DNA from: Streptomyces smaragdinus
GTDB lineage: Bacteria; Actinomycetota; Actinomycetes; Streptomycetales; Streptomycetaceae
Length of the DNA stretch: 64,000 nucleotides
Direction: 5' to 3'
Assembly (NCBI RefSeq): GCF_009604385.1
Contig: NZ_WEGJ01000003.1
Span: 248,001-312,000 of the forward strand
Shown here: positions 17,777-24,840 of the stretch, piece after piece
How positions within the stretch are numbered: the stretch's first letter is position 1
How the letters are laid out: every line of letters starts with the position of its first letter
Made by a program: the position numbers and the translations under genes
Notes under the pieces: model-generated
Databases searched by the model: none
Told to the model about the DNA's origin: nothing
The model's input: only the letters and a program-made list of their open reading frames with translations

Positions 17777-18390
17777 ACCGTTCGCAGTCCGTGGCGTCGG
17801 GTGTCTTCCGTGTGACGGGTGCGCCAGTAGGGGTTGTCGTGGGGCAACTTGCTGCTGACGCGCCCGTACATGCCGCACATCAGCAGGAAAAGGCCGACGC
17901 AGAAGCTGAAGATGACGTTCGACATCTTGAACGCGAGGAAGTTCGCCTCCGTGTTCAGCAGGGCCAGGTTGACGAAGCCGCTGAGCAGGAAGAGGCCGCC
18001 CATCACCATGTTCAGCATGGAGGCGAAGTTGCCGCCCTTGATCACGCCGAGCAGCAGGATGGCGCCGGCGACCACGGAGATGAGGCCGAGGAGACCGTTC
18101 GTGCTGAGGCCCATCATCTCGTCGCCGTGCTTGCTCGCGAAGCCGACCTCGCCGGTGAGGCCGAGGATGCCGAAGGCGATGAGCCAGAGGCCGGCCAGCC
18201 CGGCGCCGATGCGGTAGACGAGGCTCAGCTTGTGGTCGACGGGGAGGGCCTCGTCGAGGAGGGTGTGCTTGCGGAGCCCGAGGTTCACCCCGCGCTCGCG
18301 CAGGGCGCCGCGGGGGCCTTCCTGCTCGAAGTGCGGGGGCTCCGCGAGGGGGTGCGGGAGCGAGTCGGCGGGGTAGTCCTGGGTGGGCAT
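17773..18390 (-). CDS. DUF4383 membrane protein
   Basis: The 205-residue protein has a soluble N-terminal part of about 55 residues, then four transmembrane helices (starting near VYRIGAGLAGLWLIAFGILG). The loop GLLGLISVVAGAILLLGVIKGG and the last helix VIFSFCVGLFLLMCGMYG are typical of the DUF4383 family, which is common in actinobacteria with unknown function. A signal-like GGCCTCC complement of the ribosome site precedes the ATG at 18390. The stop codon shares CTAG with the methyltransferase stop. Confidence 0.85.
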   Translation of the reverse strand: MPTQDYPADSLPHPLAEPPHFEQEGPRGALRERGVNLGLRKHTLLDEALPVDHKLSLVYRIGAGLAGLWLIAFGILGLTGEVGFASKHGDEMMGLSTNGLLGLISVVAGAILLLGVIKGGNFASMLNMVMGGLFLLSGFVNLALLNTEANFLAFKMSNVIFSFCVGLFLLMCGMYGRVSSKLPHDNPYWRTRHTEDTRRHGLRTV

Positions 18391-18539
18391 GGGGGTCGGC
18401 CTCCTTCGCCTGTACGTGGGACAGCTCCGCGGGGCATCTCCGTGGGGGCACGGGTACGCCCACGTATGTCCAGCATCCGCCCGGTGCCCGGCGGGCGCCA
18501 GTCTTCCGATTACGGAGGGTGACGGCTAGTCTGGGTCGT

Positions 18540-18761
18540 ATGCCTCGCTACGAGTACCGCTGCCGCTCCTGCGGCACCACGTTCGAACTGTCCCGCCCGA
18601 TGTCGGAGTCCTCGTCCCCGGCCTCGTGCCCCTCGGGGCACGGGGACACGGTGAAGCTGCTGTCGACGGTGTCGGTGGCCTCGGGCGGCTCGTCCGCGCC
18701 GTCGCCGTCGCCTTCGGCGGGCGGAGGCGGCGGGTGCTGTGGTGGGGGGTGCTGCGGGTAG
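18540..18761 (+). CDS. FmdB-family zinc ribbon protein
   Basis: The 73-residue protein starts at ATG 18540, giving MPRYEYRCRSCGTTFELSRPM, the standard FmdB opening. One CxxC knuckle lies at residues 8-11, and a second cysteine appears in SSPASCPSGH, where the usual CxxC is reduced. The C terminus is a low-complexity Ser/Pro/Gly stretch ending in two CC pairs (GGCCGGGCCG) that could bind metal. FmdB proteins are putative regulators; the function is not established. Confidence 0.88.
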   Translation: MPRYEYRCRSCGTTFELSRPMSESSSPASCPSGHGDTVKLLSTVSVASGGSSAPSPSPSAGGGGGCCGGGCCG

Positions 18762-18851
18762 GGCGGCGCCGTCGCCTGCGGCGGGCGGGGGCGTGAGTAA
18801 TGCGGGGGGCGGCTGCGCCGGGCCGCCGGTTCCGGCGCCGGAACGTGGGTA

Positions 18852-18876
18852 CTTTCGGGGTGTCCAGTCCCGAGAG
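18852..18876 (+). promoter_or_regulatory. Inverted repeat just upstream of XRE regulator gene
   Basis: CTTTCGGG at 18852-18859 and CCCGAGAG at 18869-18876 pair at 7 of 8 positions around a 9-base spacer. It ends 8 bases before the ATG at 18885 and is a candidate autoregulatory operator. Confidence 0.4.
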
Positions 18877-18884
18877 GTTCCGGT

Positions 18885-20087
18885 ATGCCCGACTCCACGT
18901 ACAGCAGCCAACGCGTCGGCCAACGGGTCCGTGACGCCCGCAAGGCCCGTGGCCTGACCCAGCGGCAGCTCGCCCAGCGGATGAGCTGCTCGCTCTCCCT
19001 CCTCACCAAGGTCGAGTCCGGCCACGCCCCCGCCAGCCCCTCGTTCACGGCTGCCGCGGCCCGTGCGCTCAAGGTGCGCCTGGCCCAGCTCACGGGGCAG
19101 CCGTACGAGGACCCGCAGCGCGGTCGCGTACACGCCACGATTCCGGACGTCCAGACGTCCATGCTGTCGTGGGACCTGCCGGACGACACCCTCCCCGTCC
19201 GCCCGTACGAGGAGCTGGCCGCCGACGTGGCGACGGCCTCCGGCCTCGGCCGCAAGGCCCGGTACGCGAAGCTCGGCGTGATGCTGCCGCCGCTGCTGGA
19301 CGAGTTGTCGGCCGCCTGCCACGCCGCCGAACGCGGCGCCGAACGGGAGCGCCTGTTCGGCCTGCTCGCCGAGGCATACTCCGGCGTCACCGCCATCGCG
19401 TACGCCCTGGGGCTGTTCGACCTGCGCTCGCAGGCGATGGACCGGGTGCGGTGGGCGGCCCGCGAGTCCGGCGACCCGCTGCGGGTGGGACGCACCCAGT
19501 GGCAGCGCAGCACGCTGTTCTTCCAGGCCGCCGCCTACGACCGGGGCCTCCGGCTCCTGGAGCGGGTCCACCACGACCTCGGCGAGGACATCACGCACAT
19601 GGCACCCCCGGCCCTGTCGGTGCACGGCGCGGTCCATCTCCGTTCCGCGATGTTCGCCGCCCGCGCCGGGAACCGGCCCACCGCCACGGCCCACCTCGAC
19701 GCCGCCGCCGAGACCGCCGCCCGCCTCGGACGCGACGCCAACCACTACGGCGTCGAGTTCGGCCCCGCCAACGTCCTCATGCACCGCCTCGGCGTGGCCG
19801 TCGAACTGGGCGACGGACCGGGCGTCGTCCACTGGACCGGGCAGCGGCTCCCGGCCGACGTCGCCCCCGTACGCGCGGGCCGGTGGTGGATCGACGCCGC
19901 GAAGGGCTGGCTGGACTACGGCAACCAGGAGAAGTCCCTCGCCGCCCTCCAGACCGCCCGCCGCGTCTCCCCCGAGCAGACCCGCAACCACCCGCAGGTC
20001 CGGGAGACCACGGCAACGCTCATCCACCTCGAGCGGTACGGCAAGGAATCCCTCACGGGGCTGGCGTCCTGGCTGGGCATCACCTGA
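18885..20087 (+). CDS. XRE-family helix-turn-helix regulator with TPR-like C-terminal domain
   Basis: The 400-residue protein has an N-terminal HTH_31/XRE domain, residues about 10-75 (VGQRVRDARKARGLTQRQLA, recognition helix region SLSLLTKVESG). About 300 mostly helical, Ala-rich residues follow, resembling the TPR-like sensor part of Streptomyces regulators of this class. Such regulators are usually paired with small proteins encoded next to them. Here two small Cys-motif genes follow. A dyad TTTCAA-N5-TTGAAA lies just past the stop, before the first small gene. Confidence 0.88.
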   Translation: MPDSTYSSQRVGQRVRDARKARGLTQRQLAQRMSCSLSLLTKVESGHAPASPSFTAAAARALKVRLAQLTGQPYEDPQRGRVHATIPDVQTSMLSWDLPDDTLPVRPYEELAADVATASGLGRKARYAKLGVMLPPLLDELSAACHAAERGAERERLFGLLAEAYSGVTAIAYALGLFDLRSQAMDRVRWAARESGDPLRVGRTQWQRSTLFFQAAAYDRGLRLLERVHHDLGEDITHMAPPALSVHGAVHLRSAMFAARAGNRPTATAHLDAAAETAARLGRDANHYGVEFGPANVLMHRLGVAVELGDGPGVVHWTGQRLPADVAPVRAGRWWIDAAKGWLDYGNQEKSLAALQTARRVSPEQTRNHPQVRETTATLIHLERYGKESLTGLASWLGIT

Positions 20088-20092
20088 CGGGC

Positions 20093-20109
20093 TTTCAAAA
20101 GCCTTGAAA
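20093..20109 (+). promoter_or_regulatory. Perfect dyad TTTCAA-N5-TTGAAA
   Basis: A perfect 6-5-6 inverted repeat, unusually A/T-rich for this DNA. It lies 6 bases after the XRE gene stop and 65 bases before the first small gene. A related dyad occurs at 20645-20657. It is a candidate binding site for the XRE regulator. Confidence 0.45.
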
Positions 20110-20174
20110 CTCACCCCCGTTGCGCGGCGCCACGCTGGTAATCGACACCGATCACCGACTCCGGCGGGAGCCGC

Positions 20175-20432
20175 ATGCCGCATCGCACCCATCTGACGCC
20201 ACCGGTACACCTCGGCTACCCGCTCCCCGACCCGCCCCCCGCGCAGGGCTGCGCCGCCTGCGAGGCCCTGGCCGCGTACCGCGCGGAGGCGCGGGGGGCC
20301 GGCGACCTCGCCGCCGTGTCGGACTGCAACGTCGGGATCCGGCGGCACCCCCACGAGGATCACCTCGGGGACCGGCCGCACCCCCACGAGGATCACCTCG
20401 GGGACCGGCCGCACCCCCACGGGGAGCGGTGA
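20175..20432 (+). CDS. Small CxxC protein with 11-residue tandem repeats
   Basis: The 85-residue protein starts at ATG 20175 after GGCGGGAGCC. Residues 1-55 hold a CAAC motif and the stretch AYRAEARGAGDLAAVSDCNV, a pattern seen in small Streptomyces proteins encoded next to XRE regulators. The C-terminal third is a repeat, RPHPHEDHLGD, present about two and a half times and encoded by a 33-bp DNA repeat. The His/Asp richness could bind metal. Function unknown. The stop overlaps the next gene's GTG. Confidence 0.75.
   Translation: MPHRTHLTPPVHLGYPLPDPPPAQGCAACEALAAYRAEARGAGDLAAVSDCNVGIRRHPHEDHLGDRPHPHEDHLGDRPHPHGER
20341..20421 (+). repeat. 33-bp tandem repeat inside the small CxxC gene
   Basis: The 33-bp unit beginning CACCCCCACGAGGATCACCT and ending GACCGGCCG occurs twice identically, followed by a partial third copy. 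The unit is a multiple of three, so copy-number change adds or removes RPHPHEDHLGD without a frameshift. Confidence 0.85.
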
Positions 20433-20623
20433 CCGTGACCGACCACCGCCGCTGCTGGCGCTGCGACTCGCCGGACGGCCCCTTCGCCCCGTACGGGTAC
20501 GCGGTCGTCGCGTCGACGACGGGTCCCGGCTACGACCTCCCCCTGTGGCGCTGCCGCGACGGCTGCCCGGCCGGGGACGGCCCCGAATGGATCGCACGGC
20601 GAACGGAAACCGACCCGGTGTGA
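20429..20623 (+). CDS. Small protein with two CxxC-like pairs
   Basis: The 64-residue protein is probably a zinc ribbon: CWRC near residues 9-12 and CRDGC near residues 43-47, spaced as in small metal-binding folds. The GTG at 20429 overlaps the previous stop (GTGA). A second in-frame GTG at 20435 sits better behind GGGGAG, so the true start may be two codons later. The genes are coupled and downstream of the XRE regulator. No function is known. Confidence 0.7.
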   Translation: MTVTDHRRCWRCDSPDGPFAPYGYAVVASTTGPGYDLPLWRCRDGCPAGDGPEWIARRTETDPV

Positions 20624-20644
20624 TGAAATCACCGCATCCAGCCC

Positions 20645-20657
20645 TTTCAGGCTGAAA
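20645..20657 (+). promoter_or_regulatory. Perfect dyad TTTCAG-G-CTGAAA upstream of the collagen-like gene
   Basis: A 13-bp inverted repeat 26 bases before the ATG at 20683, with ACAATAT at 20662-20668 as a possible -10 region. It shares the TTTCA half-site with the dyad at 20093-20109. Confidence 0.4.
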
Positions 20658-20682
20658 CCCCCACAATATCCCCGAGGTCAGA

Positions 20683-21138
20683 ATGCTTCAAAAGCAAACA
20701 ACCCTCCTACGCCGAACCACCGCCCCCCTGCTGGCCGCAGCCCTCCTCACGGCAGCCGCCTCCACCGCCCAGGCGGCCGGCGACCCCCCGGACACCCCCA
20801 AGGAAACCTGCCCCCGCAGCACACACCCCTGCCCCGGACCCCCTGGACCTCCCGGACCTCCCGGACCAGCTGGCCCGACCCTCCCCACCCAGATCATCGA
20901 GGAGCCGTACGACCTGGTCTCCGGACTCAACACCGGAACCGCCACCTGCCCCGCAGACACCACCATCACGGGCGGCGGCCTGAAGACACCCCTCGGCGGC
21001 AACAGCCTCACCGTCCAGGTGTACGAGTCCTACCCGTCCCCCGACAACATCTGGACGGTGTCCTTCAACAACCCGGCCAGCACCATGGGCTCCTACTCGG
21101 TCTACGCCATTTGCCTCCCCGTCACGCCGGAGGCCTGA
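20683..21138 (+). CDS. Secreted protein with short collagen-like segment
   Basis: The 151-residue protein has a clear Sec signal peptide (two Arg near residue 10, then PLLAAALLTAAASTAQA, cleavage after AQA near residue 32). A collagen-like run GPPGPPGPPGPAGP follows at about residues 51-65, after two cysteines. The C-terminal 75 residues contain two more cysteines and the pattern CPADTTITGGG, a beta-rich surface domain seen in secreted actinobacterial proteins. Codon use near the start is unusually A/T-rich (CTT, CAA, AAG, ACA). It is probably exported to the cell surface; function unknown. Confidence 0.8.
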   Translation: MLQKQTTLLRRTTAPLLAAALLTAAASTAQAAGDPPDTPKETCPRSTHPCPGPPGPPGPPGPAGPTLPTQIIEEPYDLVSGLNTGTATCPADTTITGGGLKTPLGGNSLTVQVYESYPSPDNIWTVSFNNPASTMGSYSVYAICLPVTPEA

Positions 21139-21188
21139 CCCCCCTCACGCCGGGCCCCGCCCATCCCCCCGGGCCGGGGCCCGGCCCC

Positions 21189-21650
21189 TCACTGGAGCGG
21201 AAGCTCCACCCCGTACTCCTCCTCCGGCCGAGGCCCGTGAATCCGCCGATCGGCCTCGGCGATGGCGACGTCATTGATGCTGGCCTCGCGCCGCCGCATG
21301 AGCCCCCGCCCATCGAACTCCCACAGCTCGTTGCCGTAACTCCGCCACCACCGCCCGTCCGCGTCATGCCACTCGTACTGGAACCGCACGGCGATCCGGT
21401 CCTCGCGAAACCCCCACAGGCTCTTGCGCAGCGCGTAATCCTGCTCGCGCTCCCACTTCTTGGTCAGAAACGCGACGATCTCCTCCCGCCCGCTGACGAA
21501 CGTGTCCCGGTTCCGCCACCGGGAGTCCGGCGTATAGGCGAGGGCCACCCGCTGCGGATCCCGCGTGTTCCACGCGTCCTCGGCGGCCTGGACCTTCTGG
21601 CGCGCGGTCTCCGGGGTGAACGGCGGATAGGGCGGTCGGCTTTCGGACAC
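21189..21650 (-). CDS. DUF1348 (NTF2-like/SnoaL-fold) protein
   Basis: The 153-residue protein matches DUF1348 along its length: [20 protein letters not shown], the block [40 protein letters not shown], and [19 protein letters not shown]. The family has an NTF2-like cone fold. It is often annotated as a nuclear transport factor 2-like protein, but its substrate is unknown. GTG 21650 follows GAGGAG. It is divergent from the TetR gene, with two shared operators in the 87-bp gap. Confidence 0.92.
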   Translation of the reverse strand: MSESRPPYPPFTPETARQKVQAAEDAWNTRDPQRVALAYTPDSRWRNRDTFVSGREEIVAFLTKKWEREQDYALRKSLWGFREDRIAVRFQYEWHDADGRWWRSYGNELWEFDGRGLMRRREASINDVAIAEADRRIHGPRPEEEYGVELPLQ

Positions 21651-21666
21651 AGCGACTCCTCACGTC

Positions 21667-21717
21667 GAGAACGTGCGTTCTCCACCTCTGGAGCTAAGGT
21701 AGGGAACGACCGTTCTC
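21667..21717. promoter_or_regulatory. Two TetR operators between DUF1348 and tetR genes
   Basis: Box 1 (21667-21682) is a perfect palindrome, GAGAACG-TG-CGTTCTC. Box 2 (21702-21717), GGGAACG-AC-CGTTCTC, has one mismatch between arms. They are 35 bp apart, start to start, and overlap the probable promoters of both divergent genes. Confidence 0.8.
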
Positions 21718-21737
21718 GACGTCAAGGGAGCCCCGCG

Positions 21738-22304
21738 ATGCCCGCCCCGATCACGGAGGAGCAAAGCCGCCTCGACCGCGAGACGCTGCTGGACGCGGCG
21801 GAGAAGCTGTTCTACGAAAAGGGCATCCGCGCGGTGGGCATGGACGAGGTCCGAGCGACGTCGGGCCTCCCCCTGAAACGGATCTACCGCTTCTACGCGA
21901 CGAAGGAAGACCTGGTGGTAGCCATGCTCAGACGCCGCGACCTCCGCTGGCGCGGCAACCTGGCGTCATACGTGGAACAGCACACGGACCCCCGCGCCCG
22001 CGTCCTGGCGGTCTTCGACTGGCTGGCGGAATGGTTCGCGGAGCCCACGTACCGGGGCTGCGCCTGGATCAACGCGTACGGCGAATTCGGCGAGACATCG
22101 GACCCGATCCTGACGGAGGTCCGAGCCCACAAAAAAGCGTTCCACGCCCAACTCGCAACCTGGACCGCAGCCACCGACCTCCCCCTGACCGACCCCCTCT
22201 ACCTCCTGGCGGAGGGCGCCATGGTCACAGCAGCGATCACCGCGGACCCCACCCCGGCCCACCACGCCCGCGCTGCGGCGGCAGCGCTGCTGGGGACGCC
22301 CTGA
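21738..22304 (+). CDS. TetR family transcriptional regulator
   Basis: The 188-residue protein has a TetR HTH at about residues 14-60 (LLDAAEKLFYEKGIRAVGMD, recognition helix SGLPLKRIYRFYATKEDLV). A ligand-binding domain follows, containing RGCAWINAYGEF. The ATG at 21738 follows GGGAG. It probably represses itself and the divergent DUF1348 gene through the two 16-bp boxes between them. The ligand is unknown. The lone cysteine in the RGC motif is conserved in this subgroup as far as I recall. Confidence 0.93.
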   Translation: MPAPITEEQSRLDRETLLDAAEKLFYEKGIRAVGMDEVRATSGLPLKRIYRFYATKEDLVVAMLRRRDLRWRGNLASYVEQHTDPRARVLAVFDWLAEWFAEPTYRGCAWINAYGEFGETSDPILTEVRAHKKAFHAQLATWTAATDLPLTDPLYLLAEGAMVTAAITADPTPAHHARAAAAALLGTP

Positions 22305-22369
22305 GACGTCGGCCCACGATGCCGATGACAGGCCGGGTCGTCGTAGGGGCCGTGCCTCTGGAGGGCTGG

Positions 22370-23230
22370 TCAGCGCCCCGCCGCCGCCAGTGCCTCCGCC
22401 AGCGTTACCGGCGCGCGGCCGATGAGCCGGCGCAGATCGCCGGAGGCCGTGTGCATCTCGCCGCGGGCCATGCCGAGGTCCGCGTCGGCCAGGACCTCCG
22501 CCAGCTCGGGCGGCAGGCCCGCGGCGGTCAGCGCTCCGGCGAACTCGGCGACCGGGAGGTCGGCGTAGGCGATTTGCTCGCCGGTCGCCGTGGAGATCGC
22601 CGCGGCGAGTTCCGTGAGCGTGAAGGACTCGTCGCCGCCCAGTTCGTAGACGGCGCCCTCGTGGCCCTCGGTGGTGAGCACGGTGGCCGCCGCCTCCGCG
22701 TAGTCCGCGCGGGACGCGGCGCTGATCCGGCCGTCGGACGCCGCGCCGACCACGGCGCCGTGGGCCAGGATGTGCGGCAGCTGGTCGGTGTAGTTCTCCA
22801 GGTACCAGCCGTTGCGCAGCAGCACGTGGGCGATGCCGTGGTCCCGCAGGTACGCCTCCGTCTCGCCGTGCGTGGCGCCGATGACCGTGGCCGCCGTGTC
22901 CGCGTGCGTCGTGCTCGTGTACGCCACCAGCGAGACGCCCGCCGCCGCCGCGGCGTCGATCGCGCGGCGGTGGTTGGCCACGCGGCCGTCCACCGGGACC
23001 GAGGCCGAGACCAGCAGCAGCCTGTACGCCCCCGCGAAGGCCTCCGCCAGGCTGTCGGGGTCCGCGAAGTCCGCGCGGCGCACCGTGACGCCCCGGTCGG
23101 CCAGGTCCTTGATCCCCGTGATGTCCCGGCCGGTCGCGACGATGTCCGCGGCCGGGGTGCCGCGCCGCAGCAGCGCCTCGACGGTGAGCCGGCCCAGGCG
23201 GCCGGTGGCTCCGGTGACGACGATCGACAT
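22370..23230 (-). CDS. NmrA/QorB-type SDR oxidoreductase
   Basis: The 286-residue atypical short-chain dehydrogenase has the NAD(P)-binding motif VVTGATGRLGRLTVEALL at residues 4-21 and a Rossmann fold throughout. There is no YxxxK catalytic pair in the standard place, as in NmrA-like and QorB quinone reductases. The ATG at 23230 follows AGAGGGA. It is divergent from an HxlR regulator; the QorB-QorR pairing is well known, so reduction of quinone-like electrophiles in the cytosol is likely. Confidence 0.88.
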   Translation of the reverse strand: MSIVVTGATGRLGRLTVEALLRRGTPAADIVATGRDITGIKDLADRGVTVRRADFADPDSLAEAFAGAYRLLLVSASVPVDGRVANHRRAIDAAAAAGVSLVAYTSTTHADTAATVIGATHGETEAYLRDHGIAHVLLRNGWYLENYTDQLPHILAHGAVVGAASDGRISAASRADYAEAAATVLTTEGHEGAVYELGGDESFTLTELAAAISTATGEQIAYADLPVAEFAGALTAAGLPPELAEVLADADLGMARGEMHTASGDLRRLIGRAPVTLAEALAAAGR

Positions 23231-23312
23231 GGTGGTCCCTCTTTCGGTGAGCGCCCGGCGCGATCCGTCCGCGGCGGGATGAAATACAGGGTGACCTGCA
23301 CACTCTCCAACG

Positions 23313-23328
23313 GGAAGTAGCCACTTCC
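23313..23328. promoter_or_regulatory. HxlR-type operator GGAAGT-AGCC-ACTTCC
   Basis: A perfect 6-4-6 inverted repeat in the gap between the divergent SDR and HxlR genes. A second, looser dyad, GGTA-N7-TACC, follows at 23330-23344. Both are plausible sites for the HxlR regulator. Confidence 0.6.
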
Positions 23329-23370
23329 TGGTAGGGTACTTACCCAGGCGAAAGCATTGAGGTGAGTCGG

Positions 23371-23754
23371 ATGGCGGCTGTTCGGAAGGTGACGGGGCCC
23401 ACGTTCGATCCGTACGAGCGCGGCTGCCCCTCCCGGGACCTGCTCGACCAGATCGGCAGCAAGTGGGCGGTCCTCGTCCTCGGCGAGCTCGGCCGCCACG
23501 GCGCCTCCCGGTTCAGCCGGCTCCGCCAGGCGCTGGCGGGCGTGAGCGAGAAGATGCTCACGCAGACGCTGCGCACCCTCGAGCGCGACGGGCTGGTCAG
23601 CCGGACCGTCTATCCGGAGGTGCCGCCGCACGTGGAGTACGAGCTGACCGCGCTCGGCCAGACCCTGCGGGAGCCGCTGAAGGCGCTCACCGAGTGGTCG
23701 GTGCGGCACGTCGGGGACGTCGTCACCGCCCGCGAGGAGTACGACGCCCGGTAG
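23371..23754 (+). CDS. HxlR family regulator with a single N-terminal cysteine
   Basis: The 127-residue winged-helix protein (ATG 23371; an in-frame GTG at 23362 would add three residues) has RGCPSRDLLDQIGSKWAVLV, then the HxlR recognition region KMLTQTLRTLERDGLVSRTVY. Cys19 is the only cysteine and sits where YodB and QorR carry their redox-sensing thiol. It probably senses quinones or disulfide stress and controls the divergent SDR gene. Its stop directly abuts the convergent AraC gene's stop. Confidence 0.93.
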   Translation: MAAVRKVTGPTFDPYERGCPSRDLLDQIGSKWAVLVLGELGRHGASRFSRLRQALAGVSEKMLTQTLRTLERDGLVSRTVYPEVPPHVEYELTALGQTLREPLKALTEWSVRHVGDVVTAREEYDAR

Positions 23755-24723
23755 TCAGGACACCGGGGCGCAGTGGGCCCGGCGGTAGGCCAGCGGCGAC
23801 AGCCCCACGTACGTGTGGAAGTGCTTGCGCAGGGCCACCGGGTCGCCGAAGCCGCAGGTCGTGGCGATCCGCGCGACGGTCAGATCGGTGGACTCCAGCA
23901 GCAGCCGCGCGTGCGCCAGCCGCCGCTGCGCCAGCCACTTCAGCGGGCTGCTCCCCACCTCGCCGCGGAACCGCCGGGTGAAGGTCCGTACGCTCATGTG
24001 CGCGTGCCGCGCCATGTCCTCCAGCGTGATCGGCTCCGCCAGCCGGTCCAGCGCCCACTGCCGGGTCGCCGAGGTGGACCGGTCGGTGTCCTGCGGCACC
24101 GGGTGCTCGATGAACTGCGCCTGCCCGCCCTCGCGCCACGGCGCCACCACGCAGCGCCGCGCGGCGGCCGAGGCCACCGCCGCCCCGTGGTCCAGCCGGA
24201 CCAGATGCAGGCACAGGTCGATCCCGGCCGCCCCGCCGGCGGACGTCAGGATGCGGCCGTTGTCGACGAACAGCACGTCGGGATCGACCTCGACGCCGGG
24301 GAACAGCCGCGCCAGCGCGTCGCACAGCGCCCAGTGCGTGGTGGCCCGCCCGCCATCCAGCAGACCGGCCGCCGCGAGCAGGAAGGCCGAGGTGCACAGG
24401 CTGACGATGCGGGTCCGCGGGCCTATCCGGGCCAGGGCCGCGGCGAGTTCGCCGGGGAGCTCGCCGGTCGCGAGCAGCCGGTCGCCGGGCTCCTGGGTGG
24501 CGATCACCACGGTGTCCGCGGTGTCCAGCGCCGACTCGTCGTGGTCGACGACGATCCGGTAGTCCTCGTGCGTACGCACGGGCCGGCCGCCGAGGGAGCA
24601 GGTGCTGACGGAGTACAGACGGGTCCCGTCGGGTTCGCAGGCCTCGTTGAACACGCGGGCGGGGATGCCCAGGTCCAGGGGGAGGACTCCGTCGAGGGCG
24701 AGGACGACGACACGATGCGGCAT
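23755..24723 (-). CDS. GlxA-family AraC transcriptional regulator
   Basis: The 322-residue protein has an N-terminal DJ-1/PfpI-like domain, about residues 5-170, with the nucleophile-elbow sequence VSLCTSAFLLAAAGLLDG. A C-terminal AraC double HTH follows at about 215-320 (MARHAHMSVRTFTRRFRGEV and IATTCGFGDPVALRKHFH). ATG 24723 is the natural start of the GlxA type. It is divergent from the quinone oxidoreductase gene across 117 bp and is its likely regulator. Confidence 0.93.
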   Translation of the reverse strand: MPHRVVVLALDGVLPLDLGIPARVFNEACEPDGTRLYSVSTCSLGGRPVRTHEDYRIVVDHDESALDTADTVVIATQEPGDRLLATGELPGELAAALARIGPRTRIVSLCTSAFLLAAAGLLDGGRATTHWALCDALARLFPGVEVDPDVLFVDNGRILTSAGGAAGIDLCLHLVRLDHGAAVASAAARRCVVAPWREGGQAQFIEHPVPQDTDRSTSATRQWALDRLAEPITLEDMARHAHMSVRTFTRRFRGEVGSSPLKWLAQRRLAHARLLLESTDLTVARIATTCGFGDPVALRKHFHTYVGLSPLAYRRAHCAPVS

Positions 24724-24840
24724 GGCCGGAATGGTACGACAGGTGGCTCCCCGGCCACTCACTCGCCTCCCCCGGCACACGGCACTCTTTCTTTCGGCGG
24801 AGATCGCCGTCTCGAAGAACCACACATGAACGAGGACGAC

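Noticed and set aside
20341..20421. 33-bp repeats as a possible CRISPR
   Set aside because: The copies are directly adjacent with no spacers and lie in frame within a small gene.
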